Assembly (NCBI RefSeq): GCF_002575655.3
Contig: NC_053039.3
Location: forward strand, 244,444,622-244,508,621
Source of the DNA: Aegilops tauschii subsp. strangulata
Lineage: Eukaryota; Streptophyta; Magnoliopsida; Poales; Poaceae
Direction of reading: 5' to 3'
DNA: 64,000 nt
The notes under the pieces are model-generated. The model was not told the DNA's origin, searched no databases, and saw only the letters and a program-made list of their open reading frames with translations. The stretch's first letter is position 1. Each line of letters starts with the position of its first letter. The translations under genes and the position numbers were made by a program. Below, one piece after another: positions 43,328 through 59,836 of the stretch.

Positions 43328-43702
43328 GTAGAAAATTTACTACGGCGGAAACTTTGGCTCTCAGATTCGGTCTTGCCCTTGCGCAAAGAATGGGATGCAA
43401 CCAACTCGTTATTAATTATGACAATCTTGAGGTCATTGACACTATGAAGACGGGTGGTCATTCTTTGGGGGCGGCGGCTGTTTTCGACGACTGTTATCAT
43501 TCCATTTGCGATTTTACTATTTGTAGGTTTGAACATTGTAATAGGGAAGCAAATAAAGTTGCTCATGAGCTCGCTAGGTTGGCTAGATTTTCTTTGACGT
43601 ATGATTGGCTTGAGGAGCCTCCAATTGAACTTGTACCCTTTCTCATAAATGATATAACTGTTATTTCAAATGAATAAAGTTGTGTGTATTATTTTTCAAA
43701 AA
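43328..43702 (+). mobile_element. 5'-truncated LINE stub with RNase H-like domain
   Basis: Flanked by AAGGAACATC (43318-43327 and 43703-43712) and ending in a seven-A tail. It encodes TAETLALRFGLALA, NLEVIDTMK and NREANKVAHELAR, the plant RNase H-like (RVT_3) domain found at LINE C-termini, up to a stop at 43675-43677. The second catalytic Asp region reads YDNLE. The open frame extends upstream into host DNA by chance; only 43328 onward belongs to the insertion. Confidence 0.85.
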
Positions 43703-43959
43703 AAGGAACATCAGAAAAAAATATGCTTTCAAGTACTGTTGTGTTGTTGTATTGCTGCAGAACTGAAAAGAAAGATCAGAAAACTTACAAGTTCAGAACA
43801 ATGGTTATATTATTGAATAGAAGAACACAACAATACAAGGACCAGCAACAACAGTCGCCAAGCATTGTTCGCATGCCAGCACTTAAAAACTTACAGGTTC
43901 CAACATATAACATCCATGTGCATCAATGAGATTACAGAATGATATGATTTAATATTAGA

Positions 43960-44215
43960 TATCAAGTTCTAATAAAGCCATAGGGTAGTTCAGAATTCCA
44001 ACGAGCATCTCTCGGGTGGCGAACATCTCATCGAGGATGGCCACAACAGCCATGGCCAGTTGCAAAATATAGCACGGATGAGCCTTCGCCTCAGATGGCA
44101 TGCACTAGTCGACGAGGTTGACACGCTCGCGAAAGTCTGACGCTTCTTGGTCCCACCAATGTCGTGCCTCTGTCCCTGCCACCTTCGTTGTGGCCACTGT
44201 CGCCTAGGGTTCGCG
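43960..44215 (-). pseudogene. degenerate coding fragment of an unrecognised repeated family
   Basis: On the minus strand one frame reads ATVATTKVAGTEARHWWDQE, FRERVNLVD, stop, then MPSEAKAHPCYILQLAMAVV and MFATREMLVGILNYP to a stop. One internal stop (44107 region) separates two otherwise open parts. I do not recognise the family and see no start or promoter. Confidence 0.4.
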
Positions 44216-44699
44216 AGAGGAGAATGGGAGAGAGGAGCAACTCATTTTTTTCGGTGCAAGGGCAATGGTTGATTCCACGCGGGGAGAGGCAGGGATTGAT
44301 TCCCCAATGAAACCCAGCGCTTTTGGAAGGGACCGGCCGAGGTGTAACCCACGTTGGGTTTAACCAAAGAGAACCCGGCGCTTTTGAAAGGGATAGGTCG
44401 GGGTGTGAACCCCCTGTGGATTTAACCAAAGAGAGAGATACCAAGCTCACCTGCATTTCACCCCAGCAGGGCAAAACCGCTGGGTTCGATCACCACATGA
44501 CACATGTGGTAATCAATCCAAACAATTCAAAAGAAGAAAAAACCGCTGGGTTCGATCAGGTTTCAGCCCCGATCCGGATAGGGGTGGGTATAACCGAACA
44601 TGGCCCTCGGGGATTTTGGTTTCCCTATATAGCCAAACATGGCCTAACCGGTGACCACTTTATTATATTTAAATTATCATTTTGCACTTTTATTATATA
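44216..44699. other. intergenic with ~61-bp tandem duplication
   Basis: Two diverged units (44311-44371 and 44372-44433) share AACCC-GCGCTTTTG, GGTGTGAACC and GATTTAACCAAAGAG. A second small direct repeat, AAACCGCTGGGTTCGATCA, is at 44476 and 44541. No gene is seen. Confidence 0.7.
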
Positions 44700-44801
44700 C
44701 TCCCTCTGTAAACTTCTATAAGATGTAAACTTCTATAAGATAAATAGTGATCTAAATGATCTTAGTCATCTAAACGATCTTATAGAAGTTTACAGAGGGA
44801 G
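44700..44801. mobile_element. Stowaway-type MITE 6
   Basis: 102 bp with TA on both sides. Ends CTCCCTCTGTAAACTTCTATAAG / CTTATAGAAGTTTACAGAGGGAG. The left arm segment GTAAACTTCTATAAGAT is duplicated internally. It lies about 350 bp beyond the 3' end of the aminotransferase CDS. Confidence 0.92.
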
Positions 44802-45153
44802 TATCTGTATACTTCCTTTGTTGTGACTTCTTTTTTTAATTTCTCAATATGTTTCCAATGGTAGTAATAATAACAAACAAAGGTCTTTCAGTAATTACAA
44901 CATGAGCAATTCCAGCGAGCCAATGCATCATCTTAGGTTACGACAAGCAAAGCATACATGAAAGATAACCTGCTTTCTTTTTCGCAAATAACATTCATAC
45001 ATTTTCACAACGAGCTGATCAACAGACTGCCGATGATGCTAACCTCCTCAAATATACACTATCACGATATTCACGGCTACAGCACTCTTTCTTCTTTTCT
45101 AGAAGAAATACCTGAATACTTCTGAGCTATGACTCTGCATGTTTTTCCTCTAC

Positions 45154-50467
<5,314 letters not shown>

Positions 50468-50624
50468 CCTCGGCGCGCGGGCCGGAGCTGGGGGAGCTGC
50501 TTGGAGAGGAGCGGAGGAGGTCGGAGGTGGAGACTCGGAGGGAGGAGTCGACCGACCGAGCTGGAGGAGGAAGGAGGAAGGAAAAGGCCGCGTATTTTGG
50601 GCGGAGGCTCTCCCTTTGAGCACG

Positions 50625-50632
50625 TTTTATAT
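50625..50632 (-). promoter_or_regulatory. TATA box of the aminotransferase gene
   Basis: On the minus strand ATATAAAA stands about 160 bp before the ATG at 50467. The leader between them is CT-rich (CTTCCTCCTTCCTCC) and contains no upstream ATG in frame. The in-frame open stretch above the ATG is not used, because the enzyme needs Cys directly after Met. Confidence 0.65.
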
Positions 50633-51206
50633 GTTTGGTGTGGGTTGCACTTGCGCACGCCTGCTGACGGGAAGAGGAGGTCAGGTCAGCGGTTTAACTG
50701 AAATCAGGAGGACGGAGGGTGCCGCCGGCCGGCCGGCGTGGGAGACGATTGCTAACCGGCTGTGGAGATTGAGGAGTGGGTCGCCTTCGCTTCTCTGGGA
50801 TCTGGGGAGGAGGGCGTGATTTAGGTGAAGTGAGAGGACTTAGATTTAGAGCCATGTTGTGTCCATGTTTAACAAACACGTTGCACAGCGATGTTTTTTC
50901 ATCAATAAAAAAAATCAAGAAGAGAAAAGACATATGAACCAACCTATGGTTGGATGGTTATGTGGACAGTGGTATATTCCGGGTGAGTGTATGCGCATAT
51001 ATATTAGTGCTTGCGTCTGTAATGTGTTTAAAAGAAAAATGCATGTTGCAACTATTTTAAATAAAAACGGGGTCACCAGTTAACTAAAAAGGAGTTTTGA
51101 TTCAGCCGAATTGCCCCGAAACCCTCTTCCTTCTCCTGGTTTCTTTCTCCTCCAACGAATGATTTCTTCCTCCTTTGGACGGAAGTCCTACCGCCACCCC
51201 CCACCC
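50633..51206. other. upstream region of the aminotransferase gene
   Basis: A GC-rich stretch (50690-50820) is followed by AT-rich DNA. No gene is recognised. The gene's proximal regulatory region should be here. Confidence 0.5.
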
Positions 51207-51985
51207 CACCCCAACTAGCCCTCTAAACCTTCACATACCAAATTTGTTGTCGGCTACCACATATTCCTCGCTCATTGTCAGCCGAACTACCAACCCCTGC
51301 AACGCCCAATCTGCAGCGTCTCGAGCCGGAGCCTCTAGCGTGTTGTCGCCGTCCCCCAACCAGCTCTCTAAACCTCGACATACCAAATTTGACGTCAGCT
51401 GCCACACATTTCCCACTCATTGTCAGCCGAACTGCTAACCCCTGCAACGCCCAATCGGTAGCGCTCGAGCCGGAGCCTTTGGCGTGTTGCCGCCGCCCCC
51501 CAACTAGCCCTCTAAACCCACATACCAAATTTGTTGTTGGCTACCACGCATTCCCAGCTCATTGTCGACCAAACTACAACCCCTGCAACGCCCAGTCGGT
51601 AGCGCTCGAGTCGGAGCCTATGGCGTGTTGTCGCCGCCCCCAACTAGCCCTCTAAACCTCCACATACCAAATTTGTTGCCGGCTATCATGCATACCCCGC
51701 TCATTGTCGGCCGAACTACCAACCCCTGCAACGCCCAATCGGCAGGGCTCGAGCCAGAGCCTCTGGCGTGTTGCCGCCGCCCCCAACTAGCCCTCTAAAC
51801 CTCCACATACAAATTTGTTGTCGGCTACCAAGCATTTCCCACTCATTGTCGGCCGAACTGCCAACCCCTGCAACACCCAATCGGCAGCGCTCAAGCCAGA
51901 GCCTCTAGCGTGTTGTCGCCGCTCCCCAACTAGCCTCTAAACCTCCACATGCCAAATTTGTTGTCGGCTACCACGCATTCCCTGT
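51207..51985. repeat. ~143-bp minisatellite, about 5.5 units
   Basis: Units start near 51207, 51354, 51496, 51639, 51783 and 51925 with CCAACTAGCCCTCTAAACC and contain CATACCAAATTTGTTG, CTCATTGTCGGCCGAAC, CCCCTGCAACGCCCAATCGG and GTGTTGCCGCCGCC. The last unit breaks off after CACGCATTCCC. Repeated open frames within it (for example EPLACCRRP) follow from the unit and are not genes. Confidence 0.92.
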
Positions 51986-52379
51986 TCAGACCAGTCAATC
52001 TATTGCCGCTCCTCCACCGACATTGTTGCAGACAACCACGTCATCCCCGATTTTGGCGCGGTCCTGATGAGGCCTTGTCGAAGATGTTGCGGCCAGCGGC
52101 GTCACCCCGACTCGGCCTCTCGCGACGTGATGCTCCTTTATACCACCATGATCAATTGGCACTACATTTTTTTCGGTTGTGTGTGAACTAGCAAATCTGT
52201 ATAAATAGCAAGTTCTATTAGCCTCGCGCCCATGACTATTGATAAACAACAAGCATGTCTTGATAGCTAAGATAATATCAAAATATTACTTTAGTCTAGT
52301 GTTAATAACAATTATATAACTAACTAAAACAATATGTTGATCACATAAAAGAAGGCTGCTAGTCGCATCCATGGGTTGG
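51986..52379. other. spacer, no gene seen
   Basis: GC-rich for 170 bp, then AT-rich. Nothing recognised. Confidence 0.4.
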
Positions 52380-52745
52380 TCTCGAGTATTATAGATGGTG
52401 GCATCACTACTCTACAATACGATGACGACATTCTTATCCTTGTCAAGAACGACCCAGTCAACATTATTAATATTAAGTGTCTACTGATGTGTTCCGAATC
52501 GATGTCGGTTGAGGATGAACTTTGACAAAAGCGAGACTATGGTCATAGCGGGTGACCTAGAAGATAAACTTAGGGTTGCCCACATAATGAATTGTAAATC
52601 CGGATATCTCCCATCAATTATCTTGTGCTTCCCCTAGTACAAGCACCCCATGGTCATGAATTTGGGTTTCTCACATATAGTGGCTAATAGGGTGGACCCT
52701 TAGGTCGGTAAACACCTGTCCAAGAGGTTGTCTCTTGAAGGAAAT

Positions 52746-53344
52746 TTCTATCCTCATATTAGGTTCTCTTTTCCTCTCATGACTTCGGCGTCTAGGGTAT
52801 TCATCCCCTCCCACCTTCACCGGCGAGTCCGTGGATCCACCTCCCCTCTGCCTGCCGTTCAGGTGGCCGGCAGCAGGGAGGGGGGTCCTGGTGCCTCAGT
52901 CCGACTAATAGTTTAGGTTAGTTTTTTCTCTCGCGAGGGCGTCGTTCGAGTTGATGACGCTTCATCTTCGAGTCAATGTTCAGAGCTCTAATCCTCCTCG
53001 AGTTCATCCATCGAAACGGAGTTGACAAAGCTTCAGCTTAGATCCATGTTGTCTCCTTATGGCAGCAAGGTTAGAGTTTCTCGCCGTATGTGCCCGGCGG
53101 TGAGATTTGGTATCATGCACTTCAAGTCTATTAAAGAGTTCAATGGCGACAAATGCGGCTCTAGGACGCTGATCCTTAGGTGCACATACATGAAGACTTT
53201 TCGACGGTCATCTACAAGGTCAACCCTGGCTTCGGTATAGGCGCAGTTGCAGCAGCGCGTCGCTGGCTCGGTTTGGCGACGGCGGCGGTCGTCTGGTGGT
53301 GCAAGAACCTCTATGTAATCCTCTATAACAGATTCGAGTCTTTT
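52746..53344 (+). repeat. insertion of unknown type in the old LINE
   Basis: The two flanks are co-linear LINE blocks, so these ~600 bp are foreign or a rearranged LINE 3' region. The sequence has CCTCCCACCTTCACCGGCGAGTCC-like GC-rich parts and reads like an untranslated retroposon region. No clear termini or target duplication. Confidence 0.4.
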
Positions 53345-53640
53345 TGCAAACAAAGGGTAAACACCAGTCCACATGTGGCAAATCCATACTCATCAATGCG
53401 TGCCTGTCCAACCTTCGTATATATGTAGTGGGTTTCTTCCTTCACCAGTATCAGGTCCATGAGAAATTTGACAAGGTTTGTTCTAGATTCTTCTTACAGA
53501 AAGAAATGGGGAAACAAAAATACCACATGGTCACTTGGAGCACTATCTATTCGCACAAGGAAGTCGGCGATTTAGGGTCCATCAGCACCAAGCTCATGAA
53601 TGGGTTCCTTATGGCTAAATGGGCTTGGAGGATACCAACC

Positions 53641-54120
53641 ATAGTTAAGAAAACCGTACAAATGACAAAATCGGTGAGCTTGGTTGATTCGGTTTTCATC
53701 AATTGAACAACTGGTTCAACCGGTTCGGTTGTCGTTTCAATATGTAAATAAATGCAAATTATGTCGATAAAGAAGGTCAAATATACATATTTACATGGAT
53801 ATGTACAACAACTAGTCTGGGATCAGTTGTTTGGGCCATGTTTGAGGCTTCGGTCTATAATCAAGCACCTATGGCTCGAAACCTAGATAACACAATTGTT
53901 GTTTCCATCTTATGTACATTAACCATTTTAAAAGTAAACATTATGTACATTAACCGGTTCAATTGCTCTAATTTATCTCCTACTCGGAAGAAAATCACAG
54001 GTTTTTCTGATTTCCACTAGTCCGCTTGCGGGATGGTCCCGTGTGCTTAAGAAGCCACTAGAGTTGCTAGTTCTGTTTTTTGTGGTCGGACCGGCGGTTC
54101 GGTCCTGTTTTTAAAACTAT
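53641..54120. mobile_element. 480-bp MITE-like element in the old LINE
   Basis: The ends ATAGTTAAGAAAACCG and CTGTTTTTAAAACTAT form imperfect inverted repeats. Internal AACCGGTTCGGT-type palindromes (53722, 54090) are frequent in a common grass MITE group. It lies between two LINE blocks. No coding capacity. Confidence 0.55.
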
Positions 54121-54720
54121 AATCCTAACCAACCAGGGGTCTATGGTTGGATATCATCCGAAAGTAACATTTGTGAGCGACCCCTCTTGACATGGCAACC
54201 AACCCTAGAGGATTCCAATTTTGGTGCGCCATTGAGAAGACTTGCTTCTTATTGGTGCCCTCATGAAGTCGGGAATGGCAAGAATACTTATTTTGGCTAG
54301 ACCTTTGGATTGGCGACACCCCTTTATCTATCACTGTTCATGGTATTATGCCATTGCAACCGATCGCAACATCATAGTAGAGGATGTGTGGTGCAACGTC
54401 ATTGGAGACCATTATCTCATTGTTCTTCAAGGAAGACCTGGAGGGAGCAATGGCATCGGTTAGCCACCTTGATGTCCTCTTGCTCTCTTAGCTCGGCCCT
54501 GCACACGTTCGGTTGGAAGTTGGAGCGGTTTGGGTTATTATTTACCAACTCGCTCTACGAGCGTTGCATCAAGGCGCTGCTAAATCAAAGGTCGTGGATG
54601 TTGGAAAGCGAGACTTCCGTCCAAAATCAAGAAGAGACGTGGTCCAAACAATGTCCGATGTGTCCTATGCGGTGAAATCGAGGATGTTAAATTGTGATCC
54701 AAATTCTACCGTATTGGACT

Positions 54721-55071
54721 AGACGTAGTACATACGATGTGGGCCTTTCCGTTGGTACCGACGCGTACGAGTACAACTCGTTTACTTGTCCTCCAAGGAC
54801 TCTCATGTATTGCGGTTTGTCGTCTCGTGCTTGTAATACTCCTCCTCGTAATGATTGCGCCTTCGTGCGTCCGTGATTTTCTCCCGCAAGGGTTTCCACA
54901 TAAAAATCCAAATCCGTGTCTCTCTGTCTCGTTTATTCTCGTTATTATCTAACATAGGATTGTGACCATATACTCGGCATCAGTAGTGGAACAAGCCACA
55001 ATATCTTCTTTGGGTGAAGGGTCCACCTGTCAGTCTCTCCCTCCTCTCTCTCCCCCACGTCTATCTGCCCA
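54721..55071. other. spacer, no gene seen
   Basis: Mixed sequence with the left target bases CCA of the next element at its end. Confidence 0.4.
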
Positions 55072-55846
55072 CACTAGTAGAAAAAGGGTCTAATGTGAAA
55101 CTCATTAGTCTCGGTTTGGTATTGAAACGGCATTAATGTGACCATTAATGCCGGTTCCAACGCCCAGGCGGGCGGTGCTCATTAGTACCGGTTCATGGCG
55201 AACCTTTAGTACCGGCTCGTGCCACGAACCGGTACTAAAGAGGTGGTGGCCTTTAGTACGGGTTGATGGCTCCAACCGGTACTAAAGGGGGGTCTTTAGT
55301 ACCGGTTGGAGCCACCAACCCGTACTAAAGGCCACCACCTTTAGTACCGGTTGGAGCCACCAACCGGTACTAAAGGTGGTGCGCTGCCACCAGCAGTGCA
55401 CAATGTTTAGTCCCACCCCGCTAGTTGAGAGGAGCTTGCACCGGTTTATAAGCCCCGCCGCGGCTACCGTGTCGAGCTCCTCTCTAAGCAGGCCTTTGTG
55501 GGCCTATTGCAAGTCTTCTGCCCTGTGGGGCCTACTGGGCCGTACGGGCCTGCATCCTGGCCCAACTAGAGATTGGGTTTCTAGTCGTATGCAGGCCGTG
55601 CCGGCCCAGTAGGCTGGCCGTTTTTGCTTTATTTCAAAAATAAAAATAAAAAAATCCTTACCAACCGGGACTAAAGGTCCTCCAGACCACGGCGCGCCTC
55701 GTGCCACGTGGTGGGCCTTTGGTCCCCGTTCGTGTTAAACCGGGACTAAAGGAGGGGGCCTTTAGTCCCCACTCTTTAGTACCGGTTCCAGAACCGGTAC
55801 TAAAGGTCCTTACGAACCGGTACTAAAAGTCGTTTTTCTACTAGTG
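55072..55846. mobile_element. non-autonomous CACTA element, 775 bp, target duplication CCA
   Basis: It starts CACTAGTAGAAAAAGGG and ends TTTTTCTACTAGTG, with the 3-bp duplication CCA at 55069-55071 and 55847-55849. The motif TTTAGTACCGGTT and its complement recur more than ten times as subterminal and internal repeats. No transposase. An interior GC-rich part (55380-55620) holds only chance open frames. Confidence 0.92.
55242..55380. repeat. near-perfect hairpins inside the small CACTA element
   Basis: Arms 55242-55287 and 55294-55339 (46 nt each, one mismatch) enclose a 6-nt loop. A second, overlapping palindrome at 55334-55380 has perfect 21-nt arms around five bases. A transcript would fold into a long double-stranded stem. 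Confidence 0.93.
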
Positions 55847-56976
55847 CCATCGAGCCAACCCCGACCCACCCACCTTTTCCCATGGTGTTGTCCCCTTCCC
55901 GATGGTTTATCCTCCTTCGACAAGCACCAAGGGCGCAGAATCCCGCCCGGATCCAGGGCACCCACTGGCCACCACCACGAGCAAGAGACCAAGTCAATCA
56001 CCATCAGGATCTGGCGCTCGACATTCCGGCGCCAGAAGCTCTCCCTCCAGCCAGGTCGGGGATCTCGGACGAGCTCCATCCTAGGGAAGGGACCATGCAG
56101 GCATCTCAGATGTTCTTGCACCCCACTAGAGTTGTGTAATTGAGCATCTTGTCGTAGCGGGTAGGGATGAGGGCGAGTCGACCTTGTCGGAGCGGGCTGG
56201 GGCGTATGCGCAAGGGAGTCGATCTTGCGTGAGTGTGCTGAAGCGCGGGTGAGCGAAGCTCAACCTTGTACACCGTCGGGAGCTCGACAACTCATAGAGG
56301 TACGCGCATCAGGATGTCGGCGGTTGAAAGAGTCAAGGCACGAAGTGGCGCGGACAGCGGCCGTGTGGTCGGGTCGGGTCGTCTGTCTCCCGCGGTGGCG
56401 GTCGGCGGTGCGTGGGCAATGTGCTCGATGAAATGCACGAGACATGGAAAATAGGAATATAGATGCTGATGGGTGGCCCCCTTTTTTCATACTAACGGTT
56501 GACTCAACAGAGTGGGTTTTGATTGGGAGCGTCAAGACACGCTGGATCGAGCTTTATTGCTTACGACAAAAAACTTACCGAAAATCAAACTTTTTGTAAA
56601 TTGTCAGTGAAATGATTATTTTCTAAGAAAACATGTGCAATTGTGGTGTTGTTTGGCAATTAACTCTCAAGAGTGCCATCGCAATTTTTCTGAGAGTGCA
56701 TTTCAGTCAATGCCTTAGAAGAGCCTTTCTTTCGCCACTAGAGATATCTAGTGAAATACAGTTAGACTAAATGCTGAGGCGGTATCAGTTTGGTGGACTT
56801 CGTCGCAAAAAGGAAAATTCAAGTTTGGTGGACTAGGGCGCCCACATGCGCTGACTAGATGACTTTGAATAGTCAGGAGATAGCCCGTCTCTCTCGGTTG
56901 TCATTATCCATCTATCCACCTCCCTCCACGTCACCAGCTTACACGTAAGTACTAAACGATGTACACGGCGTGTTCA
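55847..56976. other. GC-rich, then AT-rich unique-looking DNA without a recognised gene
   Basis: 55850-56460 is GC-rich with short overlapping frames on both strands that show no motif. 56460-56976 is plain. The small CACTA element sits at its left edge next to a CT-rich, promoter-like stretch (55030-55066). A degraded gene cannot be ruled out. Confidence 0.35.
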
Positions 56977-57300
56977 TTTTTTTTTAAGAAAAGGAGGGTG
57001 TACCCGGCCTCTGCACCATGCCCATTTTAATAATTATTCACAAATACCTTACAACGTAATACATTAGTATGTCTGAAGCCATCATCTTAGCAACACCTGT
57101 TGGTACTACTATCCCTTTGATAAAGGGGTGCCAAATGTCCGAGACTAATACCAAACAAACATCGCACCAAAGTCTAACATCTAAAGCCAGATGGCCATGC
57201 CCCAGCCTAGGCACATCCCGGACTGGGTCACACACCGGTCCAGCACACTCACAGTGGGCACCACATGCGCACACTACAAGGCGCGTCACCACCTTCTTCC
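56977..57300 (-). mobile_element. truncated retroposon with A-tail
   Basis: On the minus strand the segment ends GGTGCAGAGGCCGGGTA...CTCCTTTTCTTAAAAAAAAA, a 3' end common to cereal LINE-like copies. It joins the antisense ORF of the Tat-like element near 57300 and supplies a chance C-terminal extension to its frame. The target duplication is not clear. Confidence 0.5.
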
Positions 57301-57754
57301 ATCGATCCGTTGGGAAGGTGGCGTCTTTCCGCCTCTGGATTGAAATGCCGTCTAATTCTAGACTCGGCCCATCCGTAAATTCAGTTTGGCGGTTTAAATA
57401 ATAGAACTCTCTCAATAGTTCTACAGTGGGCTCCCGTTGAAGGTATACTTCACAAAGTACTTGAAAATTGCAAATGTTTGTGACGGAATTGGGTCCGATG
57501 TCTTGAGGATGGAGTTGGAAAAAATGCAATATTTCATGGAAAATTTTTGAGCCGGGCGGAGTGAACCCCCGGAGCATATGGTCAGTGAAGACGACCACTT
57601 TGCCCTCCCTGGGTTCAGGGACGGTTTCTGTTCCTGGGGCTCTCCAATGAATGACGCTTTTTGCGGCTAAAACGCCTACTTGAACATGTTCGTTCAACGT
57701 TTGTTTGGTAACCCGGGAAGCGACCCAGTTGCAAGAGGTGATAGTCTTGGTCAT
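57290..57754 (-). pseudogene. antisense ORF of a Tat-like Gypsy element (gypsy-type 'transposase' domain)
   Basis: The minus-strand frame starts MTKTITSCNWVASR at 57754. Residues about 50-150 read GKVVVFTDHMLRGFTPPGSK, FFQLHPQDIGPNSVTNI and CEVYLQREPTVELLREFYYL. This matches a domain very common in grass genomes and annotated as a putative gypsy-type transposon protein (I believe PF04195). After DATFPTDRWKK the family homology ends, and the rest of the frame (to 57038) is retroposon sequence. In Tat-lineage elements an antisense ORF between pol and the 3' LTR is known, for example in maize Grande. The 3' LTR at 58771 is in plus orientation with this frame opposite to it, which fits that arrangement. 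Function unknown. Confidence 0.65.
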
Positions 57755-58770
57755 TTTTGAAGATCTAAGAAGGAAATATTGCCGATTTAAAATTATGCTG
57801 TTAAGCCGGCCATTGATTCAAAAGTAAGTGATATAAGAGCCAACGTGTTAAGCCGAAAGATAATACTGAGTTATGTAGATACATGAATTGGCGGCTTAAA
57901 AGGGGACTAATGGTACATGGTGGATTATGGTTTATCAGTTAAGCCGCCCGAACAGTTGCCATATTTCAAATCTATGAGTGAGGATTTGCTAAGTGATGAC
58001 AAACAGATTCTGCAGATCGGTGCTATAATTTTGGATCTACGACAGTTTGGAAATAAAATAAATTGAAGACCTAAAGCGAAGGCAGTGGAAGAACTCATAT
58101 GTTCGGATGGACCTTATGCGGAAAAAAGGTCTACTACGATTGGAAAAAGGATGCTAAAACTATCAACGTGCATCTTCAGCGTCAGGTTCAGATTCAACTA
58201 CATGATCTAGGGAAGAACAAAGAAGAACGGAGATGAACTCCGATGAACTGGGGCAAACCCTAATGGAGATCTGCTATGAGAAAGGAGGAGTACCTGCTGG
58301 GGCTGCTGGACAGCGGAGGTGTGCTGCGGTGCTCTGGTTCGTTCAGGTCGATGCAGCCGCCGGAGTTGAGGCAGTTGATGAGGTCGACGGCAGCGGAGCT
58401 TGGGCACGCGTGGGCGTTGCGAGGAAGAAGACGAAGACGAGGAGGCAGGGGGGAAATGAAAAGGACCCCTGTCCCTATTTATAAGGTGACGGATAAAAGG
58501 CATGCACGGGAATCGAGGAGGCCAAAAAATGGTTATGTGGCTGCACGGGCGCCTCGAATTTTGGAAACTCCATTAAAGACAAAGATTTGTTGAGATGTTC
58601 TGGGCTTCATGCGAAGTTAATGCAAGATGATGTCATGGCGGGTTAACAAGATTCTATGAGCTCGCGTCATGGCGGGTTATAGCAAGTTCATGAAAATTGA
58701 CGATGCAAGATTCTGCTAAGTCAAGCACTGAAGATTGATGTGAACAAGTTCAAATCAACCTGGGGCCTAA
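57755..58770 (-). other. upstream region of the antisense ORF, with TATA box
   Basis: On the minus strand TTATAAATAG (58475-58484) precedes a CT- and GC-rich stretch typical of a plant leader (58200-58470), ending in CAGCAGGTACTCC, a possible 5' splice site. It could drive the antisense ORF after removal of an intron. Open frames here are GC-driven. CTGGGGCCTAA just before 58771 is the polypurine tract of the plus-strand element. Confidence 0.45.
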
Positions 58771-59285
58771 TGTTGGGGATATAACTACTGGGTATGACCT
58801 GCCTAGGAGGGGCCGGGTCATGCCACTAGCGACTTAAGGATGAAGATGGCGGGTTATAAAGCAAGCCTATTGAAGGCCCAAGACCCAGAGGCGACTTGAG
58901 GCCCAAGAGGATAAACCGCCATATGTGTAACTTGTATTGTAAGGCAAGCTTAGTTAGTCACCGAGCCGGACATGTTGTGTATGAGCCGGCCGGGACTCTG
59001 TAAGCCGCCGGGCATCAACCTGTGTATATAAAGGGGTGACCCGGCGGCGAGTTGAGACAAGAAACAAGAGATCGAAAACTAGGTCAAGCGTATTCGCTCC
59101 CTAGTAATTGAACCCATGCAATACAACCCCAAACTGGAGTAAGCCTTAACCTCATTGCAAGGGGCCGAACCAGTATAAACTCTCTGTGTCCTTTGTCCCG
59201 ATTAACCCCTTCAAGCTAACCTAGTTGCGATGGCTCCACACATAATTCCTTACGCTAGGGCATCTGCCGTGTTAAGTCCACGACA
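58771..59285 (+). repeat. 3' LTR of the Tat-like Gypsy element
   Basis: The 515 bp run from TGTTGGGGATATAAC to GTCCACGACA. TATATAAAGGGG at 59025-59036 is its own promoter box in plus orientation. The 5' LTR is absent, so only the 3' end of the element survives. No matching target duplication is seen. Confidence 0.65.
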
Positions 59286-59836
59286 CCATCAACTTGTGTG
59301 TTTCTCCTACTGGATTGATACCTTGGTTCTTAACTAAGGGAAATACTTCTCTCTACTTTGCTGCATCACCCTTTCCTCTTCAAGGAAAAAACCAACGCAA
59401 GCTCAAGAAGTAGCAACGAGCAAGGAGATGGAAATTTGCAGCAAGAAGAGCAAGAACACGGGTTATGGAGCAAGTTTGGTTTTTTCCGGAGGAAGAAGAT
59501 GAGCATGGGTGCCAGCAATAAGTGAGGGGGCCTATGTGGACCCCACAAGCTTGCATGGCGCACCTAGGGGGTAAGCGCGCCCTGTGAGCTTGTGGCTCAC
59601 AGGTGCATTCCCCTGGGGTGTGTTCAGTGCCACTATTTTTTATATATTACAGAAAAAAAACATATTAATTTTTCAGGGCATTCTGAGAACTTTTATTTTC
59701 TGGTCATTTTTTATTGCACGGGTAATTCAGAAAACAGTATAATCATGTCATTTCTAGTTTATTAATTCTAAATAACAGAAAGTAAAAAGTGGGTACAGAA
59801 AGTTGTGTTCACCAAAGTCATCGACCACATGCCCGT
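59286..59836. other. composite of LTR fragments
   Basis: 59303-59412 is the last ~110 bp of a D-family LTR (TACTGGATTGATACCTTGG ... GAAGTAGCA), plus orientation. 59413-59836 resembles part of a Gypsy LTR in minus orientation, with a GCGCGCC core near 59577. No gene. Confidence 0.55.

Larger units (their letters stand above)
52380..54720 (+). pseudogene. old LINE ORF2 remnant, split by two later insertions
   Basis: Three blocks read as LINE reverse transcriptase in order. 52383-52745: IIDGGITTLQYDDDILIL, the palm motif with YADD changed to YDDD. 53345-53640: KSILINACLSNLRIYVV, KYHMVTWSTI, GDLGSISTKLMNGFLMAKW. 54170-54720: FWLDLWIGDTPL and a poorly conserved tail. Many stops and frame changes show great age. 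The gaps are filled by a repeat of unknown type (52746-53344) and a MITE-like element (53641-54120). Confidence 0.75.

Noticed and set aside
43237..43677. 146-aa frame as a host RNase H gene
   Set aside because: The frame crosses the target duplication at 43318-43327; the domain belongs to a truncated LINE with an A-tail.
50468..50658. In-frame extension above the aminotransferase ATG
   Set aside because: No ATG in frame, and the enzyme family needs Cys at position 2 of the mature start; the extension contains the TATA box area.
51223..51798. Repetitive frames of 60-126 aa
   Set aside because: Produced by the 143-bp minisatellite.
55376..55612. 78-aa frame inside the small CACTA element
   Set aside because: No motif; overlaps a frame on the other strand in a GC-rich filler region.
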